Part shown: positions 17,418 to 26,317 of the stretch, in pieces
How the letters are laid out: every line of letters begins with the position of its first letter
How positions within the stretch are numbered: position 1 is the stretch's first letter
Source: Acidobacteriota bacterium
GTDB lineage: Bacteria > Acidobacteriota > Aminicenantia > S016-38
DNA: 48,414 nt
Assembly: GCA_015486055.1 (NCBI GenBank)
Contig: WFSJ01000057.1
Coordinates: 1 to 48,414 of the forward strand
Direction: 5' to 3'
Notes under the pieces: model-generated
Told to the model about the DNA's origin: nothing
What the model saw: only the letters and a program-made list of their open reading frames with translations
Database searches by the model: none
Made by a program: the position numbers and the translations under genes

Positions 17418-18582
17418 AATTCCCAAGGGAAATTTAATTGAGGAAATTAGAAAGACAGGAGTCGCACCTGAATCTCTGCCGATCTTCAGGAAGAAGTCAA
17501 ATTTTCTCGCTCTGAAACTAACGTTCATTCCTTCTCCTGCTGCTAACATAATTAAACAGGAAATGCTCTCAGCGGGAGGTGATGCTGCGGTCCACAGAAA
17601 TGTTGTAAACTGCAAGGCCGAAAAGAGCAATGTTATAGTATTTGGAACAGAGGCCCAGATCGAAAAGGTCGGGGGAAAATTTCTCCAGATGGATTATTGG
17701 GGATTGAGGGAGACAGGAAGAGAAATTCTTGATATTTTGAAAAATGGGGAGAGGATGAGGATAGAGATAAGGAAGAGAAAATATGATTTTAGTTCTAAGA
17801 CATACATAATGGGAGTGATAAATGTCACTCCTGATTCCTTTTTCCAGGGCTCAAGAGTCAAGCCGCAAAGAGCTGGGGAAATAGCCGAGAAAATGGTAGA
17901 AGATGGGGCAGACTTTTTAGATATAGGTGGCGAGTCATCAAGGCCTGGCGCAGAGCCAGTTCCATTGGAAGAAGAGCTTAAAAGGGTCATCCCTTCAATA
18001 AAGGAAACAAGAAAGAGGGTAGATGTTCCGATTTCCATAGATACATACAAGGCAAAAGTTGCAGAGGCAGCCATAGAAAATGGAGCTGACATAATAAATG
18101 ATATATCAGCTCTAAGATTTGACCCTGAAATGGGGAAACTTGCAGGGGAAAGGAAGGTTCCTGTAATTCTCATGCATATGAAGGGGACACCGAGGGATAT
18201 GCAGAGAAACCCTTACTATGAGGATGTTGTTGCGGAAATTTCATCTTTTCTTCTTCAGAGGGCAAATTTCGCAGAGGAACTCGGCATAAAGGATATTATT
18301 CTTGACCCTGGAATAGGCTTTGGAAAAAGGGTTAAGGATAATATAGCCATAATAAATTCCATTGAGTCGTTTCTTTCCCTTGGATATCCTCTTCTTATGG
18401 GCCATTCAAGGAAAAGTTTCATGGAGAAGACCACAGGGGCAAACATAGAAGACAGGATTTATCCAACAGTTTCCCTTTCCTTTTATTTTTCCCTTAAAGG
18501 GGTGTCAATTATAAGGGTGCATGATGTAAAGGAAAACAGACTGAGCTTAAAATTGGTGGAGGCTTTGAAATGGAATACATAA
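17407..18582 (+). CDS. folP: dihydropteroate synthase with N-terminal extension
   Basis: A 391-residue long-form DHPS joining p-aminobenzoate to dihydropterin pyrophosphate. The TIM barrel occupies about 130-390: MGVINVTPDSF (135-145), DIGGESSRPGAE, IDTYKAKVAEAA, NDISALRFD, LDPGIGFGK and GHSRKSF. The first ~125 residues form an extra domain with NIIKQEMLSAGGDAAVHRNV and VIVFGT, seen in DHPS of several deep-branching and deltaproteobacterial lineages, function unknown. I start at ATG 17407 (11-nt overlap with folE2); an upstream ATG at 17362 lies deep in folE2. It overlaps folK by 13 nt. Confidence 0.93.
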   Translation: MVYKIPKGNLIEEIRKTGVAPESLPIFRKKSNFLALKLTFIPSPAANIIKQEMLSAGGDAAVHRNVVNCKAEKSNVIVFGTEAQIEKVGGKFLQMDYWGLRETGREILDILKNGERMRIEIRKRKYDFSSKTYIMGVINVTPDSFFQGSRVKPQRAGEIAEKMVEDGADFLDIGGESSRPGAEPVPLEEELKRVIPSIKETRKRVDVPISIDTYKAKVAEAAIENGADIINDISALRFDPEMGKLAGERKVPVILMHMKGTPRDMQRNPYYEDVVAEISSFLLQRANFAEELGIKDIILDPGIGFGKRVKDNIAIINSIESFLSLGYPLLMGHSRKSFMEKTTGANIEDRIYPTVSLSFYFSLKGVSIIRVHDVKENRLSLKLVEALKWNT

Positions 18583-19049
18583 TAGGAGTTGGGACAAACA
18601 TAGATAGGGAAAACAAAATCAGCTTTGCAGTTAAGAGATTAAGGGAAGAGTTTAAGGTGGTTTCTATCTCATCCGTATACGAGACTTCTCCTTATGGTTA
18701 CCAAAATCAACCTAATTTTTACAATATGGCAGTAAAGATAAGGTCAGAGCTGGCACCAGAAAATCTCCTTTCAAAACTTCAGAGAATTGAGAAAGAGGCA
18801 GGGAGAGAAAGAAAAATGAAATGGGGACCAAGGTCCCTTGACCTTGACATAATACTCTGGGAGGGTGGAAACTTCAGGAGTGAGAATCTTACAATTCCTC
18901 ATTATGACATAAAAAATAGGGTCTTCTTCCTTATTCCATTGCTTGAGATAGAGGGTGACATTGAACTGGATGGGGGGAACCTTTCCCATCTTGCCAATCG
19001 TCTTTTACCATATCAATCCATAAGAAAAGTTGACTTCTCTCTCCTTTGA
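18570..19049 (+). CDS. folK: 2-amino-4-hydroxy-6-hydroxymethyldihydropteridine pyrophosphokinase
   Basis: A 159-residue HPPK that pyrophosphorylates hydroxymethyldihydropterin using ATP, supplying FolP. Diagnostic segments are GVGTNIDRENKI at the N-terminus, SSVYETSPYGYQNQPNFYNM, KWGPRSLDLDIILW (Mg/ATP-binding Asp pair) and IPHYDIKNRVFFLIPLLEI. It is translated in overlap with folP, completing a folE2-folP-folK unit. FolB, FolC and FolA are not in the window. Confidence 0.94.
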   Translation: MEYIIGVGTNIDRENKISFAVKRLREEFKVVSISSVYETSPYGYQNQPNFYNMAVKIRSELAPENLLSKLQRIEKEAGRERKMKWGPRSLDLDIILWEGGNFRSENLTIPHYDIKNRVFFLIPLLEIEGDIELDGGNLSHLANRLLPYQSIRKVDFSLL

Positions 19050-19074
19050 GATATCATATTAATGGAGGGAAAAA

Positions 19075-19560
19075 ATGGAAATTCCTGTGATTCTTTACGG
19101 CGTAGTTCTTGACCCTACTTCAAATTCGCCCATAGTGATACTCAAGGATGAAATGACCAAGAGAATTCTTCCAATCTGGATAGGAATATTTGAGGCAAAT
19201 GCCATAGCAATGAAGCTTGAAGGTGTTTCAACTCCGAGACCTATGACCCATGACTTATTGAAAAGTACAATTGAAGCCCTCGGGGGAAAGATTGAGAGAA
19301 TTGTGGTTGATGATCTTGATGGAGGGACATTTTACGGGAAAATATACATAAAGAGAGATGATGAGGTGATTAAGATAGATTCGAGGCCTTCTGATGCTAT
19401 TGCCCTTGCCGTAAGGACATCAGTTCCCATGTTCGTTGAGGAGAAAGTGTTCAAGGAAGCATCTATAGTGGAAACCGGAGGAGAAGCTATAGAAGGGGGT
19501 AGCTTAAAAGATTGGCTTGAGAACCTTTCCCCTGAGAAACTCGGGAAATACAAAATGTAA
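19075..19560 (+). CDS. DUF151 (bifunctional nuclease) family protein
   Basis: A 161-residue protein of the DUF151/BFN family. Conserved stretches: YGVVLDPTSNSPIVILKD, LPIWIGIFEANAIAMKLEG, PRPMTHDLLKSTIEALGG and IDSRPSDAIALAVRTSVPMFVEE. Members include the plant bifunctional nuclease and abundant uncharacterised bacterial proteins; nuclease activity in bacteria is largely untested. GGAGGG lies 9 nt before the ATG. It is the last gene of the folate run and converges on pspC with a 16-nt gap. Confidence 0.87.
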   Translation: MEIPVILYGVVLDPTSNSPIVILKDEMTKRILPIWIGIFEANAIAMKLEGVSTPRPMTHDLLKSTIEALGGKIERIVVDDLDGGTFYGKIYIKRDDEVIKIDSRPSDAIALAVRTSVPMFVEEKVFKEASIVETGGEAIEGGSLKDWLENLSPEKLGKYKM

Positions 19561-19576
19561 CTTTCCTATCCTGGCA

Positions 19577-19777
19577 TTAAGATTTTTTCTCTTCTTCAAT
19601 TGGTATTATGGCCCATCCGATCAAATAGGTAAGCAAAAAAGGAACCAAACCAGTTAAAAAAGTCAAAAATATCAGGAGCAATCTTATGATAGTTGAGTCC
19701 ACATTGAGATATTCCCCTAAACCCCCGCAGACTCCAGCTATTTTCTTGTCCTTTTTACTTCTATACAGCTTTTTCAT
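19577..19777 (-). CDS. PspC-domain membrane protein
   Basis: A 66-residue protein consisting of one PspC domain: KLYRSKKDKKIAGVCGGLGEYLNVDSTIIR, then a hydrophobic pair of spans (RLLLIFLTFLTGLVPFLLTYLIGWAIIP). PspC proteins sit in the inner membrane and take part in phage-shock or envelope-stress signalling; short stand-alone copies are common and their roles unclear. I start at ATG 19777, which has a GGAGG 5 nt upstream; the in-frame TTG at 19789 overlaps that SD. It may be the last gene of the envC operon or have its own promoter (TATAAT near 19835-19840). Confidence 0.85.
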   Translation of the reverse strand: MKKLYRSKKDKKIAGVCGGLGEYLNVDSTIIRLLLIFLTFLTGLVPFLLTYLIGWAIIPIEEEKKS

Positions 19778-19832
19778 TTTTACCTCCAATCTATTAAACG
19801 GTGAAAATACAAGGAAGTTCTAAAAAAGAGAA

Positions 19833-20687
19833 TTATAAGGCAAGGTTTTTTACCCTTATGAGGGTGTATTTTTTTGGGAGTTTATTCATTAATATCTTAA
19901 GAGACTTAAGGGTTTGCAATCTTGCGTGTCCAATGCCTATGGCCTGGCCTTTCTCCTCTGCAATTTTTAACAATTCTTCCCACTGTCCATTTATGTAAGC
20001 AAAGTCCTCTCTATTATCAAGAAAAATATCCCTCTTGCAGGACTTTATTCCCATCTTCCTTGCAATCGGGTAAGCCACTGAATGCGAACTTGTCCTGCTG
20101 TCGAGGAAGAAAATACCCATCTTCTTTATTAGCGGTAGAAACTCTCTCATCGATTCTGAATCTGAGGTGAAAAGCGAGCCTTCGTGATTGTTGATTCCCG
20201 AAGGTAAGGGGACATCCCTTAAAGCCATTTTAAGAAAATTTCTCATCTCTTCCCTTCCCATTCCCTTTGTCAGCATTTTCCTATCCCGAAGTTCTGGATT
20301 TTCAGGTTCCATTGGGAGATGAATCATCACATCATACCCTTTGGCCTTCAAATATGTAGAAGCCCACTTTGAGTATTTTCTGAATGGAAGGACTGAAGGG
20401 GTTACTTCCCTCGGGAGTTTTGCAATTTCATATACCATTTCTTTGCTATCTCCCACATCGTCTATTACAATAGCAAGCTTGAATTTCTCAACTTTTCTGA
20501 GGGCCTGTTTTACTTTTACTTTGGGTTTTCTCTTTCTTAATTTTTTTTTGAGGGTCTTCCTATGAATGTATTTTATTTTCTTTCCCTCAACAGAGGGATG
20601 AAAATTCTTTCTTTCAAGATAAATTAGGGAGAAGAGGGCCAAAATAAGGAAGAAAAGGGAGAGGAATTTTCTATATTCTTCTTTCAA
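19833..20687 (-). CDS. divergent polysaccharide deacetylase (YibQ family)
   Basis: A 284-residue protein with an N-terminal signal-anchor (about 10-26), a Lys/Arg-rich linker, and a divergent polysaccharide-deacetylase domain (about 72-284). Hallmarks are LAIVIDDVGDS, DVMIHLPMEP, SGINNHEGSLFTSD, FFLDSRTSSHSVAYPIA and AIGIGHARLQTL. In E. coli yibQ follows envC, and in many diderms an S41 protease gene lies between them, exactly the order seen here. It overlaps the S41-like gene by 17 nt. The enzymatic activity of the family is not established; periplasmic glycan processing is the usual inference. Confidence 0.88.
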   Translation of the reverse strand: MKEEYRKFLSLFFLILALFSLIYLERKNFHPSVEGKKIKYIHRKTLKKKLRKRKPKVKVKQALRKVEKFKLAIVIDDVGDSKEMVYEIAKLPREVTPSVLPFRKYSKWASTYLKAKGYDVMIHLPMEPENPELRDRKMLTKGMGREEMRNFLKMALRDVPLPSGINNHEGSLFTSDSESMREFLPLIKKMGIFFLDSRTSSHSVAYPIARKMGIKSCKRDIFLDNREDFAYINGQWEELLKIAEEKGQAIGIGHARLQTLKSLKILMNKLPKKYTLIRVKNLAL

Positions 20688-21684
20688 GTCTTAATTTTGC
20701 CTCCTTAAGAAGCTGGTCATTTTTTGTTTTCACAACCTCAATTTCCCCCCTGCATGGGTCTTGGCCATTTATTTTTATACCGAATGCAGGGATAAGTAGT
20801 ATCTTTCCTTCCTCAAAGCTGAATGGAAAAAGGGCGCATCCGTGGCTCAATTTCTCCGGAGATAAAATGGGATGATTTCCCGCTTTAAGTGAAGAGGCTA
20901 AAATTGAACATGCCCCTTCGCATGAGCCATCCGTTATAATTACAAATTTTCCCTTAAACCCTCCTTGAGTAACTATAGTTTTCTCAGCTTTCCTGTAATT
21001 TATATTGACCTTAACGCCTTTGGTCAGGAAGGATGCAAGAGAGAGAGCTGATTTCCAATCGCCATCAATAAAATATCTGAGGTCAAGTATGAATTTTCCC
21101 TTTCTATTTACGCTCTTTTTTATTTTGTTGAGAGAATTTCTGAAAAGCCTGTAAATTATAAGTCTGTCCTTCTCCCACCTAAAATTCTTGGATGGGAAAT
21201 CTCTTATAATCTTAAAATCCATTATTTTCATTTTCCTCAGTCCTCTAAGCCTGATATAGCTGCCCTCCTCCCCGTAAAGTCTCCATAAAACCTCTTTTGA
21301 GGAGGCAAGCCTCAGGGGAAAATCGTCCACCTCCACGATAAGGTCCCCTGGTCTTACTCCTTTTTTATGAGCGCTTGTTCCTTTAAAAACCCATTTCACA
21401 AAGAGGGAGTTCTGAATATAAACTCCTTCTATACCAGGAAGTTTTAGCTTGTATCTCCCAAGGTATTCCTCTTTTTTTGCCTCTATAAAAGCAGAATTCG
21501 ATTCCTTTGCCATTCCCCTGATTCCGTCATCCACCACCTCAGAGGGATTAGGCTCCTCTACATAATTTGCTAAGATGTCATAAAGAGCTCTTCCCAGGAA
21601 CTCGATATTATTTTTTTTAACTGAAAGCCCAAGAAATAAAAGACTTATAACAAAGATGATAAAGACTATCCATATTTTCTTCAT
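20671..21684 (-). CDS. CtpA-like S41/PDZ protein, probably proteolytically inactive
   Basis: A 337-residue membrane-anchored protein (span about 3-21) with a PDZ domain (about 80-155, containing KKGVRPGDLIVEVDDFPL) and a reduced S41 core (about 190-300). Aligning VIITDGSCEGACSILASSL (248-266) on the CtpA/Prc motif GSASASEI...GAL puts Gly/Cys where the nucleophilic Ser should be. The GKG Lys is replaced in LSHGCALF (279-286). Context is conserved: ctpA lies between envC and yibQ in many genomes, suggesting it once was the processing protease or now acts as a scaffold. Fold call good; loss of catalysis inferred from a manual alignment. Confidence 0.75.
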   Translation of the reverse strand: MKKIWIVFIIFVISLLFLGLSVKKNNIEFLGRALYDILANYVEEPNPSEVVDDGIRGMAKESNSAFIEAKKEEYLGRYKLKLPGIEGVYIQNSLFVKWVFKGTSAHKKGVRPGDLIVEVDDFPLRLASSKEVLWRLYGEEGSYIRLRGLRKMKIMDFKIIRDFPSKNFRWEKDRLIIYRLFRNSLNKIKKSVNRKGKFILDLRYFIDGDWKSALSLASFLTKGVKVNINYRKAEKTIVTQGGFKGKFVIITDGSCEGACSILASSLKAGNHPILSPEKLSHGCALFPFSFEEGKILLIPAFGIKINGQDPCRGEIEVVKTKNDQLLKEAKLRLERRI

Positions 21685-21697
21685 GGTTAAGATAATA

Positions 21698-22780
21698 TCA
21701 TTTATTTTTGAGCCACCTCAAGGGATTGAGAGGTTCCTCTCCATGCCTTACTTCAAAGTAAAGGGTCCTTCCCTTCCAGAAGTTTCCCTCTCCAAGGGAG
21801 CCTATTTCCTGACCTTCTTTTACTATGTCCCCCTTCTTTACAAAAACATCAAGGAGATGGCCATATATAGTATAATATCTGCCCCCATGGTTAATTATCA
21901 CTACCCTTCCGTAACCCATAAACCTTGAAATATATGAGATTTTTCCGCTCGCAGAAGCTCTCACTTTTTCTTTTCTATTATAAGGCTCAATCTCGATGCC
22001 GTTGCTCTTTATCTTGGTTTTGAATACAGGATGAATTTGAATACCAAATTTCCTGACTATTTTCCCTTTCAAAGGCCAGAAAAGCTTTCCTTTTAAGAAA
22101 GCTGGAATTTTTTCTGAGCTTTCTTCGTTTTCAGGACTTTCTATTCTTACCTCCAAAAGTTCCTTAAGGAGTTTCGCTTTCATTCCTTTGTTTTTCATGA
22201 TCTTACTCATCTCTGTACTCAGTTTTTCCTTCTTCCATTCCAGATTTCTCTTTTCCCTTTTCAGCTTTTTCAAAATTTCTTTCCTTTCGGCTATCTTTTT
22301 TTTGAGCTCATTTTCCTCATTCTCTTTTTTTCTCAAACTTTGCTTATACGCCGAAAGCACTTTTCTTCCCGTGTTGCCAAGGAAAGAAAGGTAAGAATAC
22401 GATGGGAAAATATAGGAATATTCTGATACACTGAGGAAAAATTCTGTCTTTCCTCTTACACCTATTTTATATAGGAATTTTAATATACTTAAAAGTTCCT
22501 TCCTCTTCCTGAGGACTTTTCCCTTTAAGTCTTCAATCCTGCCTTGCTTCTCCATTATTTCTCTATCCAGAGTTAAGACTTTTTCTCTCTCTAAATCTAC
22601 CTTGGCCTGAATTATTTTCACCTCACTGGAAGTTCTTTCCAAAGCAGCTGCTGTGTTTCCCTTCATTATCTCGAGCTTCCTTATATCCCTCTGGAGTATT
22701 TTTATCCTCAATTTTAGTTCTTTTACATCTCCTGAAAAGAGTTGAAAAACCAAAACTATAGCCAGTGCTACCCTTTTCAT
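21698..22780 (-). CDS. envC: EnvC-type amidase activator (degenerate LytM/M23 domain)
   Basis: A 360-residue exported protein: signal peptide (1-16), a long coiled coil (about 17-215) and a C-terminal LytM domain (about 230-357: WPLKGKIVRKFG...GRVVIINHGGRYYTIYGHL...LYFEVRHG). The zinc ligands of M23 peptidases are lost: HxxxD reads S259-N-G-I-E263 and HxH reads T339-L-Y341. That matches EnvC, which does not cut peptidoglycan but activates septal amidases (AmiA/B) during daughter-cell separation under FtsEX control. ATGA overlap with the upstream membrane protein gene; 13 nt to the S41-like gene. Confidence 0.85.
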   Translation of the reverse strand: MKRVALAIVLVFQLFSGDVKELKLRIKILQRDIRKLEIMKGNTAAALERTSSEVKIIQAKVDLEREKVLTLDREIMEKQGRIEDLKGKVLRKRKELLSILKFLYKIGVRGKTEFFLSVSEYSYIFPSYSYLSFLGNTGRKVLSAYKQSLRKKENEENELKKKIAERKEILKKLKREKRNLEWKKEKLSTEMSKIMKNKGMKAKLLKELLEVRIESPENEESSEKIPAFLKGKLFWPLKGKIVRKFGIQIHPVFKTKIKSNGIEIEPYNRKEKVRASASGKISYISRFMGYGRVVIINHGGRYYTIYGHLLDVFVKKGDIVKEGQEIGSLGEGNFWKGRTLYFEVRHGEEPLNPLRWLKNK

Positions 22781-23670
22781 CTTCTAAACAAGTATACGAA
22801 AAATCCAATAGCTGCAAGGATAATCGCTATGAAGAGATCAGCCGAAGCAAACAAAAAACCCTGCTCAGTTGTTGCCCCATAAAGGGGAAAAACTGAGACT
22901 GAGAAGTAATCCCTTACCCCTATCCCTTGAAAACTTATGGGAATCGCCATCAATATCAACATCGTAGGGATAAGAAAGAAATAAACTAATAGAGGTGCTT
23001 TTATGCTTGCTGATTTTCCTATGGCCCAATAGTGTAGAATCACATTTAACTGAAGCAGGAGACTCCACCCGAAGGTTTTAAGGAAAAGCTTAGATGATCT
23101 TAGACCTGAAAATGAATTGTATACTTCCTTAATCTTTTCTCCTACCTTTCCTTTTATAGGAATCAGGAGAAGGATTTTCGGCTCAAAAAGCAGGGTAAAT
23201 GTTAGCAGAAGCACAATTGCAAGGATGAAAATGCAAAAAAATAGAAGGTTTTTTACCTTAGGGGGGGAAGCAAGAATAGAAAAAATCCCAAGGATGACAA
23301 GCGAGAAAAGCCCTACAATCCTTTCATAGAAAACCGTTGAAACGCCCGAAATTGTTTTTCCTTTGAAGTCCCCTATTCTTACTATATCTCCTCCGAACCT
23401 TGAGGGGAGAAAAAATCCGAAAAAGGTGGAAACAAGGTATGATTTTATAAAGAAAGAAAGGGGCAACTTTATTTTCAGTTCCTTTGCTATGGCTTTCCAT
23501 CTAACCCCGCTTATTAAGTATCCAAAGGCATGGAGGGAGAGCGCCAGGAAGAGCCATCTCAGGTCCACAGCGCCTACCATCTTTATGAATTTTCCAAGGT
23601 CTATTTTAAATATAAAAATATAGAGAATTGCCACTAAGCTTATTCCTAATTTTATAGCTAATTTACCCAT
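22777..23670 (-). CDS. flippase-like membrane protein (LPG synthase TM/UPF0104 family)
   Basis: A 297-residue integral membrane protein with about eight hydrophobic spans. The family signature lies near 50-100 (SGVRWKAIAKELKI, FFGFFLPSRFGGDIVRIGDF), and FQGIGVRDYF near 240 is typical of the AglD/MprF transmembrane domain (PF03706). Such proteins move or transfer lipids or lipid-linked sugars; no soluble MprF synthase domain is attached. It heads the minus-strand envelope operon and is translationally coupled to envC. SD (AGGA) is weak. The specific substrate is unknown. Confidence 0.82.
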   Translation of the reverse strand: MGKLAIKLGISLVAILYIFIFKIDLGKFIKMVGAVDLRWLFLALSLHAFGYLISGVRWKAIAKELKIKLPLSFFIKSYLVSTFFGFFLPSRFGGDIVRIGDFKGKTISGVSTVFYERIVGLFSLVILGIFSILASPPKVKNLLFFCIFILAIVLLLTFTLLFEPKILLLIPIKGKVGEKIKEVYNSFSGLRSSKLFLKTFGWSLLLQLNVILHYWAIGKSASIKAPLLVYFFLIPTMLILMAIPISFQGIGVRDYFSVSVFPLYGATTEQGFLFASADLFIAIILAAIGFFVYLFRR

Positions 23671-23723
23671 TTAATTCCTATTAATTAAATGATAAAATTT
23701 ATTTGGAGGTATAGGTAAAAAAA

Positions 23724-25544
23724 ATGGCGAATAAAAGAGGAATGAATTCAAGTTCCTTGATTGCATGGCTTATTATAGGACTGATTATAATATTCCTTTA
23801 TGGTCTGGCAAATTATTCTGAGAAGCCTAAGGAAATAGATTTCTCAAGTTTTGTGGAAATGATAAACGGAGGGGGTGTAAAAGAAGCTGAGCTGAAAGGA
23901 CAGGTTGTAAACTTTAAAGACAGCAGGGGAAAATCCTATAGAACAATAGTTCCTGAGGGGTATACGAAAATAGTAGATGCTTTACAGCAGCACAAGGTAA
24001 GGATAAGCGTGAAAGAAAAATCAGCAGGGTTTTGGTCAATAGTATTTTCGTGGCTTCCTTTAGTAGTTCTGGTAGTTTTATGGTTTATTTTTATGAGACA
24101 GATGCAGGCAGGTGGCAACAAAGCCTTTTCCTTCGGTAAAAGCAAGGCTAGACTTTTCACTTCTTCGGACAAGAAGATTACATTTGAAGATGTAGCTGGA
24201 GTTGAGGAAGCCAAGGAAGAACTGAAGGACATTGTGGAATTCCTCAAGAATCCAAAGAGGTTTTCAAAACTTGGAGGAAGAATGCCCAGAGGACTTCTCC
24301 TGGTCGGTCCTCCTGGTACAGGAAAGACTTTACTTGCAAAAGCAGTGGCAGGGGAGGCAAATGTTCCTTACCTTTCCATAAGTGGGTCTGATTTTGTAGA
24401 GCTTTTCGTCGGTGTTGGTGCCTCAAGGGTAAGGGACCTTTTCTCTCAGGCTTCAAGGCTTGCCCCATGCGTAATTTTTATAGATGAGATAGATGCTGTT
24501 GGAAGACAGAGGGGGGCTGGTATCGGTGGGGGCCACGATGAAAGGGAACAGACTCTAAATCAGCTTTTAGTTGAAATGGATGGGTTTGACCCCAATGAGG
24601 GGATAATAGTCCTTTCTGCGACGAACAGGCCTGATATTCTTGATCCCGCCTTGCTCAGACCTGGAAGATTTGACAGAACAGTGTATGTGCCGAAGCCCGA
24701 TCTTAAAGGAAGAGAAGCCATCTTGAAAGTTCATGTAAGAGAGCTTCCGTTGAGTGAAGATGTTGACCTCAAAGTCATTGCAAGAGGCACGCCGGGCCTC
24801 ACAGGCGCAGATCTTGCCAATATGGTGAATGAAGCAGCTCTGATAGGTGCCAGGAAGAACAAGGACAGGATAGAAATGGAGGATTTTGAGGAAGCAAAGG
24901 ACAAAATACTCATGGGAAAAGAAAGAAAGAGCATGGTACTTTCCGAAGAGGAAAAGAAATTAACTGCGTATCATGAAGCCGGGCATGCTCTCCTTGCAAC
25001 CTTGCTTCCCCATTCAGACCCTATACATAAAGTTACAATTATTCCAAGGGGTCTTGCCCTGGGTGTTACGCAGCAGCTTCCAGAGGATGACAGATATACT
25101 TATACGAAGGAGTACCTTGAGGACCAGATAGCTGTTCTTATGGGTGGGAGAATAGGAGAGGAGATAGCCCTTGGGAAAATAACAACTGGAGCAGGATCTG
25201 ATATGGAGAAAGCCACCGAAATAGCGAGGAGAATGGTCTGTGAGTGGGGAATGAGCGAACTCGGTCCTCTCAATTTTGGAGAAAAGCAAGGTGCCATTTT
25301 CCTTGGAAAATCCCTTACATTGAAAAAGGAAATTTCAGAGCAAACGGCTAAACAGATTGATAGTGAAACTGAAAAAATAGTTCTCAGGAATTACGAGAGG
25401 GCAAAGAAGATAATTTCAGAAAATAGGGATAAACTTGAAGCCATAGCAAAAGGTTTGCTCGAAAGGGAAGTCCTATCCTCTGAAGAGATAAATGCGATTA
25501 TAAACATAAGGGAGGTGGCTTCTAAAGGGGAAGAGAAACCCTGA
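23724..25544 (+). CDS. ftsH: ATP-dependent zinc metalloprotease FtsH
   Basis: A 606-residue membrane AAA protease. Spans at about 10-28 and 105-125 flank a small periplasmic domain. The AAA module has Walker A GPPGTGKT (195-202), Walker B IFIDEID (251-257) and [23 protein letters not shown]. The protease site is HEAGH (417-421), with a third Zn ligand Asp in [12 protein letters not shown]. It degrades membrane and short-lived regulatory proteins, classically LpxC and sigma-32 in E. coli. GGAGG lies 14 nt before ATG. Its TGA shares one base with the cdaA ATG (TGATG), joining proteolysis and c-di-AMP genes. Confidence 0.97.
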   Translation: MANKRGMNSSSLIAWLIIGLIIIFLYGLANYSEKPKEIDFSSFVEMINGGGVKEAELKGQVVNFKDSRGKSYRTIVPEGYTKIVDALQQHKVRISVKEKSAGFWSIVFSWLPLVVLVVLWFIFMRQMQAGGNKAFSFGKSKARLFTSSDKKITFEDVAGVEEAKEELKDIVEFLKNPKRFSKLGGRMPRGLLLVGPPGTGKTLLAKAVAGEANVPYLSISGSDFVELFVGVGASRVRDLFSQASRLAPCVIFIDEIDAVGRQRGAGIGGGHDEREQTLNQLLVEMDGFDPNEGIIVLSATNRPDILDPALLRPGRFDRTVYVPKPDLKGREAILKVHVRELPLSEDVDLKVIARGTPGLTGADLANMVNEAALIGARKNKDRIEMEDFEEAKDKILMGKERKSMVLSEEEKKLTAYHEAGHALLATLLPHSDPIHKVTIIPRGLALGVTQQLPEDDRYTYTKEYLEDQIAVLMGGRIGEEIALGKITTGAGSDMEKATEIARRMVCEWGMSELGPLNFGEKQGAIFLGKSLTLKKEISEQTAKQIDSETEKIVLRNYERAKKIISENRDKLEAIAKGLLEREVLSSEEINAIINIREVASKGEEKP

Positions 25545-26317
25545 TGCTTGAGCTTCTTAAAAACGCTCTCCATAATTTCACGGTTGCGGATGCTGTAGAT
25601 ATTGTTTTAGTTTCAATCATCGTCTACTGGTTTTTGAACCTTATGAAAGGTTCAAGAGCTTACCAGATGACAGTGGGTCTTTTAACTGTAGTGGGAGTTT
25701 ATATCCTGAGCCTTTACCTCAAGTTAAATACGCTAAACTGGTTGTTAAAGGAGTTTCTCACATATTTGATAATAGCAATTATCGTCCTATATCAGGGAGA
25801 ACTCAGAAAATTGCTTGCTGAAATCGGGTCCAGGGGCTTTTTCAGGAGAAGAGGGATAAAAACATCAAAAGAAGCCATAGGAACTATAGCATTAGCTTCA
25901 AAATACTTGGCGAATCAGAAAATCGGTGCTCTCATTGCAATAGAAAAGGAAATATCCCTTAAAAACTATGCTGAAAAAGGGGTTGCTATTGATGCAAGGA
26001 TTTCAAGGGATCTGATAGTATCAATATTTTATCCTAACAGTCCTCTTCATGATGGGGGCATGATAATAGCAGGGGAAAGGATAAGAGCTGTGGCATGTCT
26101 TTTTCCCCACCCCTCCGAACATCCATTCCTTGAGAAATTTGGAACAAAAACCAGACATCTTGCAGCGATTGGATTATCCATGGAAACAGATAGTGCTGTG
26201 ATCGTGGTATCTGAGGAAAAAGGGACCATTTCTCTCGCTATTGGAGGGAGACTTTTCATGAATCTCGATAGGGAAACTCTTGAAAAGAGAATATCCGAAT
26301 ATCTGGAGAGAAGATGA
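25544..26317 (+). CDS. cdaA: membrane diadenylate cyclase CdaA
   Basis: A 257-residue CdaA that makes cyclic di-AMP from two ATP. Three N-terminal spans (about 18-36, 42-60, 70-85) are followed by a DAC domain (about 100-250) with NSPLHDGGMII (DGA motif here D170-G-G172), FLEKFGTKTRHLAAIGLS (RHR motif here R204-H-L206) and DSAVIVVSEEKGTISLA. Both catalytic motifs thus depart by one residue from the usual DGA and RHR. cdaA-cdaR-glmM is the canonical gene order, in which CdaR and GlmM modulate the cyclase. Translationally coupled to ftsH and to ybbR (4-nt overlap). Confidence 0.92.
   Translation: MLELLKNALHNFTVADAVDIVLVSIIVYWFLNLMKGSRAYQMTVGLLTVVGVYILSLYLKLNTLNWLLKEFLTYLIIAIIVLYQGELRKLLAEIGSRGFFRRRGIKTSKEAIGTIALASKYLANQKIGALIAIEKEISLKNYAEKGVAIDARISRDLIVSIFYPNSPLHDGGMIIAGERIRAVACLFPHPSEHPFLEKFGTKTRHLAAIGLSMETDSAVIVVSEEKGTISLAIGGRLFMNLDRETLEKRISEYLERR

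Noticed and set aside
17694-18173. 159-codon open frame antisense to folP
   Set aside because: It is a shadow of the TIM barrel coding sequence, with no SD and no protein-like domain pattern.
20671-21684. Annotation as an active CtpA carboxy-terminal protease
   Set aside because: Ser nucleophile and Lys base are not found at the expected positions, so I call it S41-like and probably inactive.
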